Source: Oscillibacter valericigenes
Lineage (GTDB): Bacteria > Bacillota > Clostridia > Oscillospirales > Oscillospiraceae
Assembly: GCF_021531315.1 (NCBI RefSeq)
Contig: NZ_JAFBIQ010000012.1
Coordinates: forward strand, 1-64,000
DNA: 64,000 bases
Reading direction: 5' to 3'
Shown here: in pieces, positions 26,524 through 35,292 of the stretch
Layout of the letters: each line of letters begins with the position of its first letter
Position numbering within the stretch: the first letter of the stretch is position 1
Translations under genes and position numbers: made by a program
Notes under the pieces: model-generated
What the model was told of the DNA's origin: nothing
Seen by the model: the letters and a program-made list of their open reading frames with translations, nothing else
Database searches by the model: none

Positions 26524-27384
26524 TCAAAAGAAATTCTTGATCGCGTGTACTTCGCCACCTGCCGCGCGGGAGAGCGAGAGGAAATTGCCCGCGCGGTCGT
26601 ACACGCGGTAATCGCCGTCGGCGACATTGCGCGCGGTGAAGGCGTTGCCGTTGTAGGCGCGCTTTTCCTGCACCTCATTCTGCACCGTAAAGCGCGGGTA
26701 GGCGCGGAAATATTCGTCGAGCGGCAGCAGCAGCGCCTCGCGCTCCTCCTGCGCCCGTTCGAGCGTGACCGCCTCCTCGATGAGAAAGCCCGCAGCCATC
26801 GTGCGGCGCAGCGCCGCCATGCAGCCGCCGCAGCCGAGCGCGGCGCCGAGGTCGTGGCAGAGCGTGCGGATATAGGTCCCCTTGGAGCAGACCACGCGCA
26901 GGGAAAATTCATCCTGCGCGCTCTGTCCCAATAGCTCCAGCTCGTAGATGGTGACACTGCGCGGCTTGCGCTCCACGGTCTTACCCTGCCGCGCGAGGTC
27001 GTAGAGCTTCTGCCCGTTGACCTTGAGCGCGGAGTACATCGGCGGGAGCTGCAAAAGCTCGCCGCTGAAGCGCTCCAGCGCCGCGCGGAGTTCGTCCGCG
27101 CCGACAGTGACCGGGTGCGTTTCCAGCACCGTGCCGGTCGTGTCCTGCGTGTCGGTGACCATGCCGAGCTTCAAAACGGCACGGTACTCCTTTCGTCCGT
27201 TTTCGGCGAACTGGACCGCCTTGGTCGCGCGGCCGAGAAAGACGGGCAGCACGCCCGTCGCCATCGGGTCGAGCGTTCCCGCGTGGCCCACGCGCTTTTC
27301 GCGGAAAATGCCGCGCAGCTTGGCGCATATATCCATGCTCGTCCAGCCCGTGGGCTTATCGATGATGAGAATGCCGTCGGGCAT
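26524..27384 (-). CDS. truB: tRNA pseudouridine-55 synthase
   Basis: 286 residues, start ATG at 27384 ([16 protein letters not shown]) behind [26 protein letters not shown] holds the catalytic Asp; YRAVLKLG, then [18 protein letters not shown] and a C-terminal PUA-like end. It modifies U55 in the T-loop of tRNA. A partial duplicate of the first 22 or so codons plus upstream sequence lies about 206 bp upstream. Confidence 0.95.
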   Translation of the reverse strand: MPDGILIIDKPTGWTSMDICAKLRGIFREKRVGHAGTLDPMATGVLPVFLGRATKAVQFAENGRKEYRAVLKLGMVTDTQDTTGTVLETHPVTVGADELRAALERFSGELLQLPPMYSALKVNGQKLYDLARQGKTVERKPRSVTIYELELLGQSAQDEFSLRVVCSKGTYIRTLCHDLGAALGCGGCMAALRRTMAAGFLIEEAVTLERAQEEREALLLPLDEYFRAYPRFTVQNEVQEKRAYNGNAFTARNVADGDYRVYDRAGNFLSLSRAAGGEVHAIKNFF

Positions 27385-27450
27385 CGTCCGCACCTCCCTT
27401 GCGCCAAATTCGGCGCCCTTGCGCCGTTCAAGCGTTTCGCCGCAGCGAAA
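27331..27450 (-). repeat. 120-bp direct repeat, copy 1 (truB 5' end and leader)
   Basis: Matches 27537-27656 at constant offset 206 with only a few substitutions. Contains the first 18 truB codons, its ribosome site and a leader that folds into small hairpins (GTTTCGC / GCGAAAC; GGCGC / GCGCC). Confidence 0.9.
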
Positions 27451-27536
27451 CCTTGCCGCAGGCGGAATTCACTTCCGCCGAGGATGAAAAATCAGAGGGG
27501 CCCCCGTGCGGTCATCGACCGCGTGGGGAGGCACAC

Positions 27537-27656
27537 ATCCATGCTCGTCCAGCCCGCGGGCTTATCAATGATGAGAATGCCGTCGGGCATCGTCTGCGCC
27601 TCCTTTGCGCCAAATTCGGCGCCCTTGCGCCGTTCAAGCGTTTCGCCGCAGCAAAA
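27537..27656 (-). pseudogene. 120-bp direct repeat, copy 2: truncated duplicate of the truB start
   Basis: Carries an intact ribosome site, ATG and [20 protein letters not shown], then diverges after 20 codons into LPTRSMTARGPL and stops (frame ends at 27492). The 86 bp between copies hold a short inverted repeat (GGCGGAA / TTCCGCC) and GCGGTC / GACCGC. It lies directly behind nrnA, so the operon message contains a decoy truB start. Confidence 0.8.
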
Positions 27657-27663
27657 CAGCTCT

Positions 27664-28608
27664 TTACTCCTCCACCGCAGCCTGCACAGCGGCGAGGATC
27701 GCCGCCTTCGCGTCGGCAAGAGAGCCGTGGTACACGCAGCCGGAGGCCGCGCGGTGTCCGCCGCCGCCGAGGGCGGCGCAGGCCCGCGTCGCGTTGACGC
27801 GCGCGCCGGTGCGCACGCTGATCTTCCACGCGCCGTCCTTCGTTTCCTTCATCGTGATGGAGCAGTCGGTACCCTCCACCACGCCGCCAAGGGCGGAAAC
27901 GTCGTCCATGTCCGCCTCTGTCAGCGCGAGCCGCTCCATCAAGCACAGCGGCAGCGTGACGACGACCACACGGTCCTTGTCGTAAAACTCCATCGTGCGC
28001 AGCAGCTCTGCCTCAAGCGCAAGGCGCTTTTTCGTCTTGGTGCGGAAGTGACGCTTGTTCGCCGCGCGGTAGTCAATGCCTGTGTCCATCAGCGCGGCGG
28101 CGACGCGGTGCGTGTTCGCCGTCACATTGGAGTAGACAAAGCAGCCCGTGTCGGTGCTGACCGCAACATAGAGCGGCAGCGCGACGGCGGGTGTGAGCTG
28201 CCCCAGCTCGACCGCGATCTCATAGAGGATCTCGCCGCAGGCGGCGCACTCGGGATGCACGCAGCTCTCCCGCCCGAAGCCCTCATAGCTTGGGTGGTGG
28301 TCGATGGCGAGATCGACCTTATCCTTGAGCGGCTCCGCATTATCGGGAAACAGCCCGAGTGCCGCAAGGTCGACGGAAACGACCGTCTCATAGCGGTAGT
28401 CCTCCGCCGCCCAATAGGGCGCGACATAGTCGGCGTAGAGGCTCGTGACCTCAGCGTTCGGCAGCAGCGCCGCCGTTTTGCCCATCCGGCGCAGCAGGGC
28501 GCACAGCGCAGCGGCGCAGCCGAGCGTGTCGCCGTCGGGGCGGCGGTGGGTGAGAATGAGATAGTTATCGTGCGCGCGCAGATAGGCGGCAACCTCCTTG
28601 ATGGTCAT
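27664..28608 (-). CDS. nrnA: DHH/DHHA1 phosphoesterase (nanoRNase / pAp phosphatase)
   Basis: 314 residues. N-terminal DHH domain: LILTHRRPDGDTLGCAAAL (first Asp-binding motif), VSVDLAA, and DLAIDHHPSYEGFG (DHH). C-terminal DHHA1 with ALGGGGHRAASG, which binds the phosphate end. NrnA degrades 2-5 nt RNAs and dephosphorylates pAp. The start overlaps the rbfA stop by 4 nt. Confidence 0.92.
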   Translation of the reverse strand: MTIKEVAAYLRAHDNYLILTHRRPDGDTLGCAAALCALLRRMGKTAALLPNAEVTSLYADYVAPYWAAEDYRYETVVSVDLAALGLFPDNAEPLKDKVDLAIDHHPSYEGFGRESCVHPECAACGEILYEIAVELGQLTPAVALPLYVAVSTDTGCFVYSNVTANTHRVAAALMDTGIDYRAANKRHFRTKTKKRLALEAELLRTMEFYDKDRVVVVTLPLCLMERLALTEADMDDVSALGGVVEGTDCSITMKETKDGAWKISVRTGARVNATRACAALGGGGHRAASGCVYHGSLADAKAAILAAVQAAVEE

Positions 28609-29000
28609 TCGTCTTCACCGTCCAGTACAATGTGCTCGTTTGCGGGATTCGCGGGCTTGACCCTCGTGGGGTCGCGCAGCATCTCTAAAATGTGCGCGCC
28701 GTACTCGATGGAGTCGTCCGCGACGAATTGCAGCTCGGGCGTATAGCGCAGATTGATCGACGCGCCCAGCTCGCGGCGCAGATAGCCTGCCGCGGACTTG
28801 AGGCCGCGGATGACCTCCTTCTCCTGCGTCTTATCCAGCACGCTCACACCCACGCGGCAGTAGCGCAGGTCGCTGGTGGTGTCGACGCGCGTGATGGTGA
28901 CCATGCCGCCCTGCACGCGCGGGTCCTTGAGGGTGCGCAGGAGAGCGCTCAGCTCGCGCTGGATCTCCTCGTTGATGCGTCCGATTCGATTGCTTGCCAT
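28605..29000 (-). CDS. rbfA: 30S ribosome-binding factor A
   Basis: 131 residues, KH-type fold: N-terminal NRIGRINEEIQRELSALL and VTITRVDTTSDLRYCRVGVSV are the RbfA signature. Needed for late 16S 5'-end maturation. AAAGGAGG precedes the ATG. Positioned between infB and nrnA, as in most Firmicutes. Confidence 0.95.
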   Translation of the reverse strand: MASNRIGRINEEIQRELSALLRTLKDPRVQGGMVTITRVDTTSDLRYCRVGVSVLDKTQEKEVIRGLKSAAGYLRRELGASINLRYTPELQFVADDSIEYGAHILEMLRDPTRVKPANPANEHIVLDGEDE

Positions 29001-29088
29001 AAAAGTCCTCCTTTGAGAAAGGCGAGGACGGGCGACCGCCCGCCCTCACCTAAGGCTTCGCAGAATTGCGCCGCGCACAGCGCGGCTT

Positions 29089-31464
29089 TTACTGCTCGAT
29101 CTGCTCCATCACATAGGCCTCGACGATGTCGCCCTCCTTGATGTCGTTGAACTTCTCGAAGTTCAGACCGCACTCATAGCCTGAGGCGACCTCCTTGACG
29201 GAGTCCTTGAAGCGCTGGAGCGAGGCAAGATGGCCCTCGTGGATGACGATGCCGTCGCGCACGATGCGCGCCTCGCAGGAGCGCTGGATCTTGCCGTCGG
29301 TGACATAGCAGCCGGCGACCGTGCCGACGCTGGAGACCTTGAAGGTCTGACGGATCTCGGCATGGCCGATGACGTTTTCGCGGAACTTGGGCGCGAGCAT
29401 ACCCTTCATGGCCGCCTCGATCTCGTTGATGGCGTCGTAAATGACGCGGTACATGCGCATATCGACATGGTTGCGCGCCGCGCTGTCGCGGGCCGCCGCG
29501 TCGGGGCGAACGTTGAAGCCGACGATGATGGCGTTCGAGGTGGAGGCAAGCATGACATCGCTCTCGTTGATCGCGCCGACCGCGCCGTGGATGACGCGCA
29601 CGCGGACCTCGTCGTTGGAGATCTTCTCGAGCGAGGCCTTGACCGCCTCGACGCTGCCCTGCACATCCGCCTTGACGATGATGTTGAGGTTCTTCATCTC
29701 GCCCGCCTGGATCTGGCTGAAGAGATCCTCCAGCGAGACCTTGGAGATGGGCTCGTTGGCCTTGGCCTTTTCCTCTGCCTTGCGCTGCTCGACCAGCTCG
29801 CGCGCCAAGCGCTCGTCGGCGACGGCATTGAAGGTCGCGCCCGCGCCCGGCACCTCGCCGAGACCCGTGATCTCCACGGGGACGGAGGGACCCGCGGCGG
29901 TGAGCTTCTGACCCTTGTCGTTGGTCATCATGCGCACGCGGCCGACGGCCGTGCCGGCGATGATGATGTCGCCCTGATGGAGCGTGCCGTTCTGCACGAG
30001 GAGCGTGGCGATGGGGCCGCGGCCCTTGTCAAGGCGCGCCTCGATGACGGCGCCGCTGGCGGCGCGGTTGGGGTTTGCCTTGAGCTCGCCAACCTCGGCG
30101 GTCAGCGCGACCATCTCGAGCAGGTTATCCACGCCCATGCCTGTCTTGGCGGAGATCGGGCAGACGATGGTGTCGCCGCCCCAGTCCTCGGCCAGAATGT
30201 CGTACTTGGTGAGCTGCTCCTTGATGCGCTCAGGGTTCGCGTCCGGCTTATCCATCTTGTTGATGGCAACGATGATGGGGATGCCGGCGGCCTTGGCGTG
30301 GTTGATGGACTCGACCGTCTGCGGCTTGATGCCGTCCTCGGCGGCGACGACGAGGATCGCAATGTCCGTGATCATCGCGCCGCGGGCGCGCATGGAGGTG
30401 AACGCCTCGTGGCCGGGGGTGTCGAGGAAGGTGATGGGCTTTCCCTTGATCTGCACCTGATAGGCGCCGATGTGCTGCGTGATGCCGCCTGCCTCGCCGG
30501 AGGCGACGTGCGCGTTGCGGATATAGTCGAGCAGCGAGGTCTTACCATGGTCGACGTGACCCATGACCACCACGACGGGCGCGCGGGGCTTGAGCTCGTC
30601 GGCGGTATCCTCGTGGTCGTCGATGAGCTTTTCCTCAATGGTGACGACGACCTCCTTTTCGACCTTGCAGCCAAGCTCCTCAGCGACGAAGGAGGCGGTA
30701 TCAAAGTCGATGAGCTGGCTGAGAGAGGCCATGATGCCGTTCTTCATCAAGCACTTGACGACCTCCGCGCCGGTCTTTTTCATGCGGCTGGCCAGCTCGC
30801 CGACGGAGATCTCGTCGGGGATCTTGACGGTCAGCGGCGTTTTCTTGGCGATCTCAAGCTGGAGGCGGCGCATCTTCTCGGCCTCCTCCTGGCGGCGCTT
30901 GTTGGAGAAGGTCGGCGCGCCGCGGCCGTTCTTTTTGTTCGCCGCGCTGCGGAACTTTTCCTTGCCGGCGCTCATGCTGTCGCGCCGTCCGCCGGCGTTC
31001 CCGCTGCGCTCGGCCATGTCCTGCAGCTTCTCGTCGTATTTATCAAGGTTCACATTGGTGGACTTGCGGGTGTCGACGATCTTCTTTTCCGGCACGCGGG
31101 TGGTGGGCTGCTGCGTGGCGGTGGACTTGCTCGGCGCACTCTGCGCCTGTGCGGCGGGAGCAGCCGTCGCCTTGGGCGCGGCAGGCTGCGCGGCGGGGGC
31201 CGCCTTGGGCGCACTTGCTGTGGGAGCAGCCTTCGGCTCCTCCTTCTTTTCCGTATAGGTCTCGGCGAAGATCGTTTCGATCTTCACCTGATGGTGCAGC
31301 GTCAGATAGTCGAACACGATCGACAGCTCACGGTCGCTCAGCACTTGGGAGTGACCCTTGGGGGCCTCCGTGTAGTCCTTCAAGATGGCGATGATGTCCT
31401 TCGACTGCATCCCAAAGTCCTTCGCCAGACTGCTTACCTTGTTTTTATTCTCCGTAATAGCCAA
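29089..31464 (-). CDS. infB: Translation initiation factor IF-2
   Basis: 791 residues. Ala/Lys/Pro-rich N-terminus, IF2_N region, then the G domain: [12 protein letters not shown] (G1), [12 protein letters not shown] (G2), DTPGHEAF (G3), NKMDKPDAN (G4), followed by domains II-IV. Brings fMet-tRNA to the 30S subunit. The start codon is TTG (31464), 8 nt after GGAGG. It follows ylxQ by 30 bp in the nusA operon. Confidence 0.97.
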   Translation of the reverse strand: MAITENKNKVSSLAKDFGMQSKDIIAILKDYTEAPKGHSQVLSDRELSIVFDYLTLHHQVKIETIFAETYTEKKEEPKAAPTASAPKAAPAAQPAAPKATAAPAAQAQSAPSKSTATQQPTTRVPEKKIVDTRKSTNVNLDKYDEKLQDMAERSGNAGGRRDSMSAGKEKFRSAANKKNGRGAPTFSNKRRQEEAEKMRRLQLEIAKKTPLTVKIPDEISVGELASRMKKTGAEVVKCLMKNGIMASLSQLIDFDTASFVAEELGCKVEKEVVVTIEEKLIDDHEDTADELKPRAPVVVVMGHVDHGKTSLLDYIRNAHVASGEAGGITQHIGAYQVQIKGKPITFLDTPGHEAFTSMRARGAMITDIAILVVAAEDGIKPQTVESINHAKAAGIPIIVAINKMDKPDANPERIKEQLTKYDILAEDWGGDTIVCPISAKTGMGVDNLLEMVALTAEVGELKANPNRAASGAVIEARLDKGRGPIATLLVQNGTLHQGDIIIAGTAVGRVRMMTNDKGQKLTAAGPSVPVEITGLGEVPGAGATFNAVADERLARELVEQRKAEEKAKANEPISKVSLEDLFSQIQAGEMKNLNIIVKADVQGSVEAVKASLEKISNDEVRVRVIHGAVGAINESDVMLASTSNAIIVGFNVRPDAAARDSAARNHVDMRMYRVIYDAINEIEAAMKGMLAPKFRENVIGHAEIRQTFKVSSVGTVAGCYVTDGKIQRSCEARIVRDGIVIHEGHLASLQRFKDSVKEVASGYECGLNFEKFNDIKEGDIVEAYVMEQIEQ

Positions 31465-31494
31465 TATAACACCTCCAAATGTGATGGGACCGAA

Positions 31495-32166
31495 TTACTG
31501 CTTCTCTTTTTTCGCGCTGCCCTTGCCGCGCTTGACCGGACGGGAATCGGCGTAGCGCGCTCTTGCCGCCGCCTTGACGGCGCTGCGCTTGCGCGCGGCG
31601 CGGTCGGGCTTTTTCGCGCTTTTTGCCTCGCCGTGCTTCGCTGCACCGGTCAGGCGCTCTGCCGCGCTGTGCTTTGCCGTTCTCGGCGCACCGACGCTTT
31701 TTTCTGCGCGTACCTTTGGTGCGGCTTCCGCACTCTTTTTTGCGGTCTGCTTTTTCTTGCCCGTGCGGATATTCTTCTCGTGCGCCTCGGCCTCTCTGCG
31801 CCGCTCGGCGGCGCGCTGCGCCTTGACGGAGAGCCGCTGCGCCGTTTCGGCGAAGCGCTCGTCGCCCTCGGCGAGCTTTTTGGCGATGGCCTCGGCAAAG
31901 CCGATGTCCATGACCGCGAGCATCGCGCAGCTCGAGCGTCCGACCGCGCGGCCGAGCACGTCCTTATCCGCCGCGATGCGGCACCAGAGGCATTGGCCCG
32001 CGTCGGCAAAGTGCCGCACGCGGCGCACACTGTTTTCCGCGGCGTCGGCGGCAACTAAAATGAGCCGCGCGTCGCGCGCCCTTGCCGCCGCGCCGGTCGG
32101 CTCCTCGCCGACGGCCAGCCGACCCGCCTTCTGGGCAAGGCCGATGAGGTTCAGCAGCTTATCCAC
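31495..32166 (-). CDS. ylxQ: L7Ae/L30e-family RNA-binding protein (YlxQ) with long basic tail
   Basis: 223 residues from a GTG at 32166 that overlaps the ylxR stop. Residues 1-100 are the L7Ae fold (LIGLAQKAGRLAVGEEPTGAA, LILVAADAAENS, LGRAVGRSSCAMLAV). Residues about 105-223 are an unusual Lys/Arg/Ala-rich, probably disordered tail. Typical YlxQ proteins are about 100 residues, so the tail doubles the length. Likely binds structured RNA of the translation machinery. Confidence 0.88.
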   Translation of the reverse strand: MDKLLNLIGLAQKAGRLAVGEEPTGAAARARDARLILVAADAAENSVRRVRHFADAGQCLWCRIAADKDVLGRAVGRSSCAMLAVMDIGFAEAIAKKLAEGDERFAETAQRLSVKAQRAAERRREAEAHEKNIRTGKKKQTAKKSAEAAPKVRAEKSVGAPRTAKHSAAERLTGAAKHGEAKSAKKPDRAARKRSAVKAAARARYADSRPVKRGKGSAKKEKQ

Positions 32167-32431
32167 CGTTCACCATCCCCTTCTCCAGCTCATCGTAGAG
32201 CTCCGGCGTGATGGTGGTCTCCAGCGCCCGCTCCAGCGCGCGGGACTTCCGCGCCCGCCTGAGACATTCGGCGTCGGGACACAGATACGCGCCGCGCCCA
32301 GGCTTTTTGCCCTTGAAGTCGAGCGAGATCTCGCCCTGCGGCGAGCGGACCACGCGGATCAGCTCGCGCTTCTCCTTCATTTCACGGCAGCCCACGCACT
32401 GGCGCTGCGGGAGCTTTTTCACTTTTTGCAT
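32159..32431 (-). CDS. ylxR: YlxR/RnpM-family RNA-binding protein (DUF448)
   Basis: 90 residues. QRQCVGCREMKEKRELIRVVR and the GRGAYLCPDAECLRRARK motif define the family, which has been linked to RNase P modulation in Bacillus. AGGAGGG precedes the ATG. It sits between nusA and ylxQ. Confidence 0.93.
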   Translation of the reverse strand: MQKVKKLPQRQCVGCREMKEKRELIRVVRSPQGEISLDFKGKKPGRGAYLCPDAECLRRARKSRALERALETTITPELYDELEKGMVNGG

Positions 32432-32449
32432 GGGTCTGCCCTCCTTTGC

Positions 32450-33514
32450 TCAGTCCTCGTCCTGATAGGACTGGGGCTTGATGTCGATCTTATAGCCGAC
32501 CAGACGCGCCGCGAGGCGGGCGTTCTGGCCCTCCTTGCCGATGGCAAGGGAGAGCTGGTCGTCTGGCACGATGACGCGGCAGGCCTTGCTGCCGTCGTCC
32601 GCCATGCGCACCTCGACCACATCGGCGGGGGCGAGCGCCGCGGCGATGTACTCCGCGGGATCGTCGCTGTACTTGATGATGTCGATCTTCTCGCCGCGCA
32701 GCTCCTCAACGATGTTGTTCACGCGCGCGCCGCGGGGACCGACACAGGCGCCGATGGGATCGACATTGGCGTCGTTGCTCCAAACGGCCATCTTCGTGCG
32801 GCTGCCCGCCTCGCGGGCGATGGAGCGGATCTCGACGGTGCCGTCGTAAATTTCGGGGACCTCAAGCTCAAAGAGGCGCTTGACAAGGCCCGGATGCGTG
32901 CGGGAGATGACGACCTGCGGGCCGCGGGACTGGCGGCGCACATCCACAAGGTAGACCTTGACGCGCTGGCCCTCGACCAGCGTTTCGCCCTTGACCTGCT
33001 CGCCGGCGGTCAGAATGGCGTCGGTCGCCTCGGTGCCGGTGCCGATGCGCAGGGCCACATTGCCGCTGCGCGGGTCGATACGGGTGACGACGCCGGTGAG
33101 GATCTCGTGCTGCTTGGAGTTATACTCCTCATAGACCATGCCGCTCTCAGCCTCGCGCAGGCCCTGAATGATGACCTGCTTGCCGTTGCCGGCTGCGATG
33201 CGGCCGAACTCGACATTGTCGACGGGCAGGTTCACGATGCTGCCCACCTCGTACTTGGCGGAGAGCTTCTTCGCCTCCTCAAGCGACATCTGCGTGCCGG
33301 GGTTCTCGACCTCCTCGACGACCTCCTTCTGTACATACATCTTGAGGTCGCGCTTATTTTCGTCCACATCCACGATCACGTTCTCCACGCCCTCGTGGTC
33401 GCGCTTGTAGGCGGTGGTGAGCGCCTGCACGATCTTATCCATCATAAAGGTCTGGGAAATGCCGCGCTCCTTTTCAAGCATCGCAAGGGCGGCAAAGATT
33501 TCATCGCATTTCAT
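32450..33514 (-). CDS. nusA: Transcription termination/antitermination factor NusA
   Basis: 354 residues: N-terminal RNAP-binding domain (MKCDEIFAALAMLEKERGIS), S1 domain (IVTRIDPRSGNVALRIGTGTE region), KH1 and KH2 (DPIGACVGPRGARVNNIVEEL, LSLAIGKEGQNARLAARL). It lacks the C-terminal acidic repeats of E. coli NusA, as usual in Firmicutes. AAGGAG ahead of the ATG. Confidence 0.96.
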   Translation of the reverse strand: MKCDEIFAALAMLEKERGISQTFMMDKIVQALTTAYKRDHEGVENVIVDVDENKRDLKMYVQKEVVEEVENPGTQMSLEEAKKLSAKYEVGSIVNLPVDNVEFGRIAAGNGKQVIIQGLREAESGMVYEEYNSKQHEILTGVVTRIDPRSGNVALRIGTGTEATDAILTAGEQVKGETLVEGQRVKVYLVDVRRQSRGPQVVISRTHPGLVKRLFELEVPEIYDGTVEIRSIAREAGSRTKMAVWSNDANVDPIGACVGPRGARVNNIVEELRGEKIDIIKYSDDPAEYIAAALAPADVVEVRMADDGSKACRVIVPDDQLSLAIGKEGQNARLAARLVGYKIDIKPQSYQDED

Positions 33515-33565
33515 GGAACTAAACTCCTTACTATAACTATTACATTATGATAAAAATGATGGCTG

Positions 33566-34021
33566 TCAGAAGTCGCAGCGCAGGCGCACGAGCGCGATCT
33601 CCGGCTTTTCAAAGCGCATGGGCTGACCGCCGAGCGTGATCGTCACCGCGCCGTTGTCGTAGTCGGTGAGCGTACCGGCGAACTCTTTGTGTCCGTCGCG
33701 CGGCTTGTAGGTCTTGACCAGCACCTCTGCGCCCATGAACTGCTCAAAGTCGCCCGGGCGCTTGAGCGGGCGCTCGGCGCCTGCGGAGCCGACCTCAAAG
33801 ACATAGCTCCCCTCGATGGGGTCCGCCTCGTCGAGCAGGTCGCTCACGACGCGCGAGATGGCCTCGCAGTCCAGAATGTCCACGCCGCCGTCCTTATCAA
33901 TGAACAGCCGCAGATACCACTGCCCCGCCTCGCGGACATACTCCACATCCCACAGCGTGCAGCCATGCTGCTCCACGACGGGGCGGGCCAGCTCCGCAAC
34001 GATCTCCGTTACCTTTTTCAT
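33566..34021 (-). CDS. rimP: Ribosome maturation factor RimP
   Basis: 151 residues: GCTLWDVEYVREAGQWYLRLFIDKDGGVDILDCE spans the N-terminal domain (given here only for its conserved core: Asp/Glu-rich and YLRLFID), with PLKRPGDFEQF and a C-terminal Sm-like fold. Acts in 30S assembly. First gene of the operon behind a leader hairpin and a promoter at 34127-34155. Confidence 0.95.
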   Translation of the reverse strand: MKKVTEIVAELARPVVEQHGCTLWDVEYVREAGQWYLRLFIDKDGGVDILDCEAISRVVSDLLDEADPIEGSYVFEVGSAGAERPLKRPGDFEQFMGAEVLVKTYKPRDGHKEFAGTLTDYDNGAVTITLGGQPMRFEKPEIALVRLRCDF

Positions 34022-34070
34022 AGCTCCCTCGCTTTAGCACCTTAAAGTATTTGCTCTGGGCAAAAATTGC

Positions 34071-34099
34071 AAAAGAAAGAGCGGACTGGAAGTCCACTC
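34071..34099 (-). promoter_or_regulatory. Leader attenuator hairpin of the rimP-nusA operon
   Basis: On the minus strand a 9-bp stem (34091-34099 / 34079-34087, GAGTGGACT / AGTCCGCTC, 3-nt loop) is followed by TTTCTTTT. It lies between the promoter and rimP and has the form of an intrinsic terminator, so it probably attenuates the operon that encodes NusA itself. Confidence 0.7.
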
Positions 34100-34126
34100 T
34101 GCCTAACCTACCGGAATAACATAAGT

Positions 34127-34155
34127 ATATTACCATAGCTTTATGCCGATTGCAA
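34127..34155 (-). promoter_or_regulatory. Sigma-A promoter of the rimP-nusA-infB operon
   Basis: Minus strand TTGCAA (34150-34155), 17-bp spacer, TAATAT (34127-34132). Confidence 0.7.
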
Positions 34156-34221
34156 GCATTTTATTGCCTCTGTGCCCCTTTTTTCCTCCGCAGGCGGCGG
34201 TGCAGAGCGTTATGCTGCCGC

Positions 34222-34252
34222 AAAAAGCGGCCGGCAGCGTTTTGCTGCCGGT
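34222..34252 (-). terminator. Terminator downstream of aroQ
   Basis: CCGGCAGC / GCTGCCGG stem (34231-34238 / 34244-34251) followed on the minus strand by CCGCTTTTT. Other GC-rich short inverted repeats fill the rest of the 34156-34304 gap. Confidence 0.7.
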
Positions 34253-34304
34253 CGGAAACGCATTCTATTGGCGCAGCTCCCCGCGCGGAGCGTCGGCGAG
34301 CGCC

Positions 34305-34739
34305 TTACTGCCGCGCGCCGGCGAGCAGGTCGATGCCCATAGTGTAGCTTTCAAAGCCGTGGCCGCGGATCTGCGCGATGCAGACCGGTGCGGTGACGGA
34401 GAGATGCCGAAATTCCTCATCGCGCTTTTCGATGTCGGAGATATGGACTTCCACCACCGGAATGGTGATGGCCTTGATGGCATCGCGGATGGCGTAGCTG
34501 TAATGCGCGTAGGCGCCGGGGTTGATGACGACGCCATCGAACACCCCGTCGGCCTCCTGAATGGCGTCGATGATCGCGCCCTCGTGGTTGGACTGGAAGC
34601 ACTCGACCGCGACGCCGTGGCTCTGCGCGTGGGCGTAGATGCGGGCGCAGAGAGCGGCATAGTCCTCGCGGCCGTAGATGTCCGGCTCGCGCTTGCCGAG
34701 CAGGTTCATGTTCGCGCCGTTGATGACCAGAATTTTCAT
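34305..34739 (-). CDS. aroQ: 3-dehydroquinate dehydratase, type II
   Basis: 144 residues from the ATG at 34739 behind GAGGGGG; longer frames lack similarity. ILVINGANMNLLGKREPDIYG holds the catalytic Arg and Tyr, ECFQSNHEGAIIDAIQEA and VINPGAYAHYSYAIRDAI follow, and VEVHISDIEKRDEEFRH carries the active-site His region. Third step of the shikimate pathway. Downstream of the gamma-CA gene by 19 bp. Confidence 0.95.
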   Translation of the reverse strand: MKILVINGANMNLLGKREPDIYGREDYAALCARIYAHAQSHGVAVECFQSNHEGAIIDAIQEADGVFDGVVINPGAYAHYSYAIRDAIKAITIPVVEVHISDIEKRDEEFRHLSVTAPVCIAQIRGHGFESYTMGIDLLAGARQ

Positions 34740-34758
34740 GACTTCCCCCTCCGTCCGC

Positions 34759-35256
34759 TCACTTCTTCTGCGCGAGGAAGGCGCGGTACTCCACGCTCTT
34801 GCGGTGATAAAGCTCGCTGTTTTCAAGGCACGAGGCCTTCTGCTTGTCATTGAGCGGCTTGGCGACCACGGCCGGAGAGCCGACGATCAGGCTGCCAGCG
34901 GGCGCGTCCATCTTGCCGGTGACGACCGCGCCGGCAGCGATGATGCAGTCGTCGCCGATCTTCGCGCCGTCAAGCACGACGGCGCCCATGCCGACGATCA
35001 CGCGGTCGCCGACCATCGCGCCGTGGACGATGGCACCGTGGCCGACGGAGACATCGTCGCCGAGGGTGCAGAGGTTGTGGATCACCGCGCAGTCCTGAAT
35101 GTTGCAGCGCTTGCCGATCTTGACAGGCTGCAGCTCCGCGCGGCAGACGCTGTTGAACCAAAAGGCTGTGCCCTCGCCGACCGTCACATCGCCGCAGACG
35201 ACCGCGCCGGGCATGACGAGGACCTTTTCGTCCGTTTCAATGGGCTTGAAATTCAT
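34759..35256 (-). CDS. Gamma-carbonic-anhydrase-like hexapeptide protein
   Basis: 165 residues, left-handed beta-helix of hexapeptide repeats (VVCGDVTVGEGTAFWFNSV, then IGKRCNIQDCAVIH). Three histidines in VIH and VGHGAIVHG occupy the zinc-ligand positions of gamma-CA/YrdA proteins. Whether it hydrates CO2 is not known for many YrdA-like members. Good GGAGGAG site. Confidence 0.88.
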   Translation of the reverse strand: MNFKPIETDEKVLVMPGAVVCGDVTVGEGTAFWFNSVCRAELQPVKIGKRCNIQDCAVIHNLCTLGDDVSVGHGAIVHGAMVGDRVIVGMGAVVLDGAKIGDDCIIAAGAVVTGKMDAPAGSLIVGSPAVVAKPLNDKQKASCLENSELYHRKSVEYRAFLAQKK

Positions 35257-35292
35257 CGTGTTCTCCTCCGTTTTTCTCTGTATCCGTGGCCC

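Noticed and set aside
27399-28746. Plus-strand frames across nrnA and the repeat
   Set aside because: Antisense to nrnA and rbfA with no motif; apparent internal repeats come from the truB duplication.
29230-32058. 942-codon plus-strand open frame
   Set aside because: Antisense to infB and ylxQ; typical of high-G+C third-position bias, with no recognisable domain.
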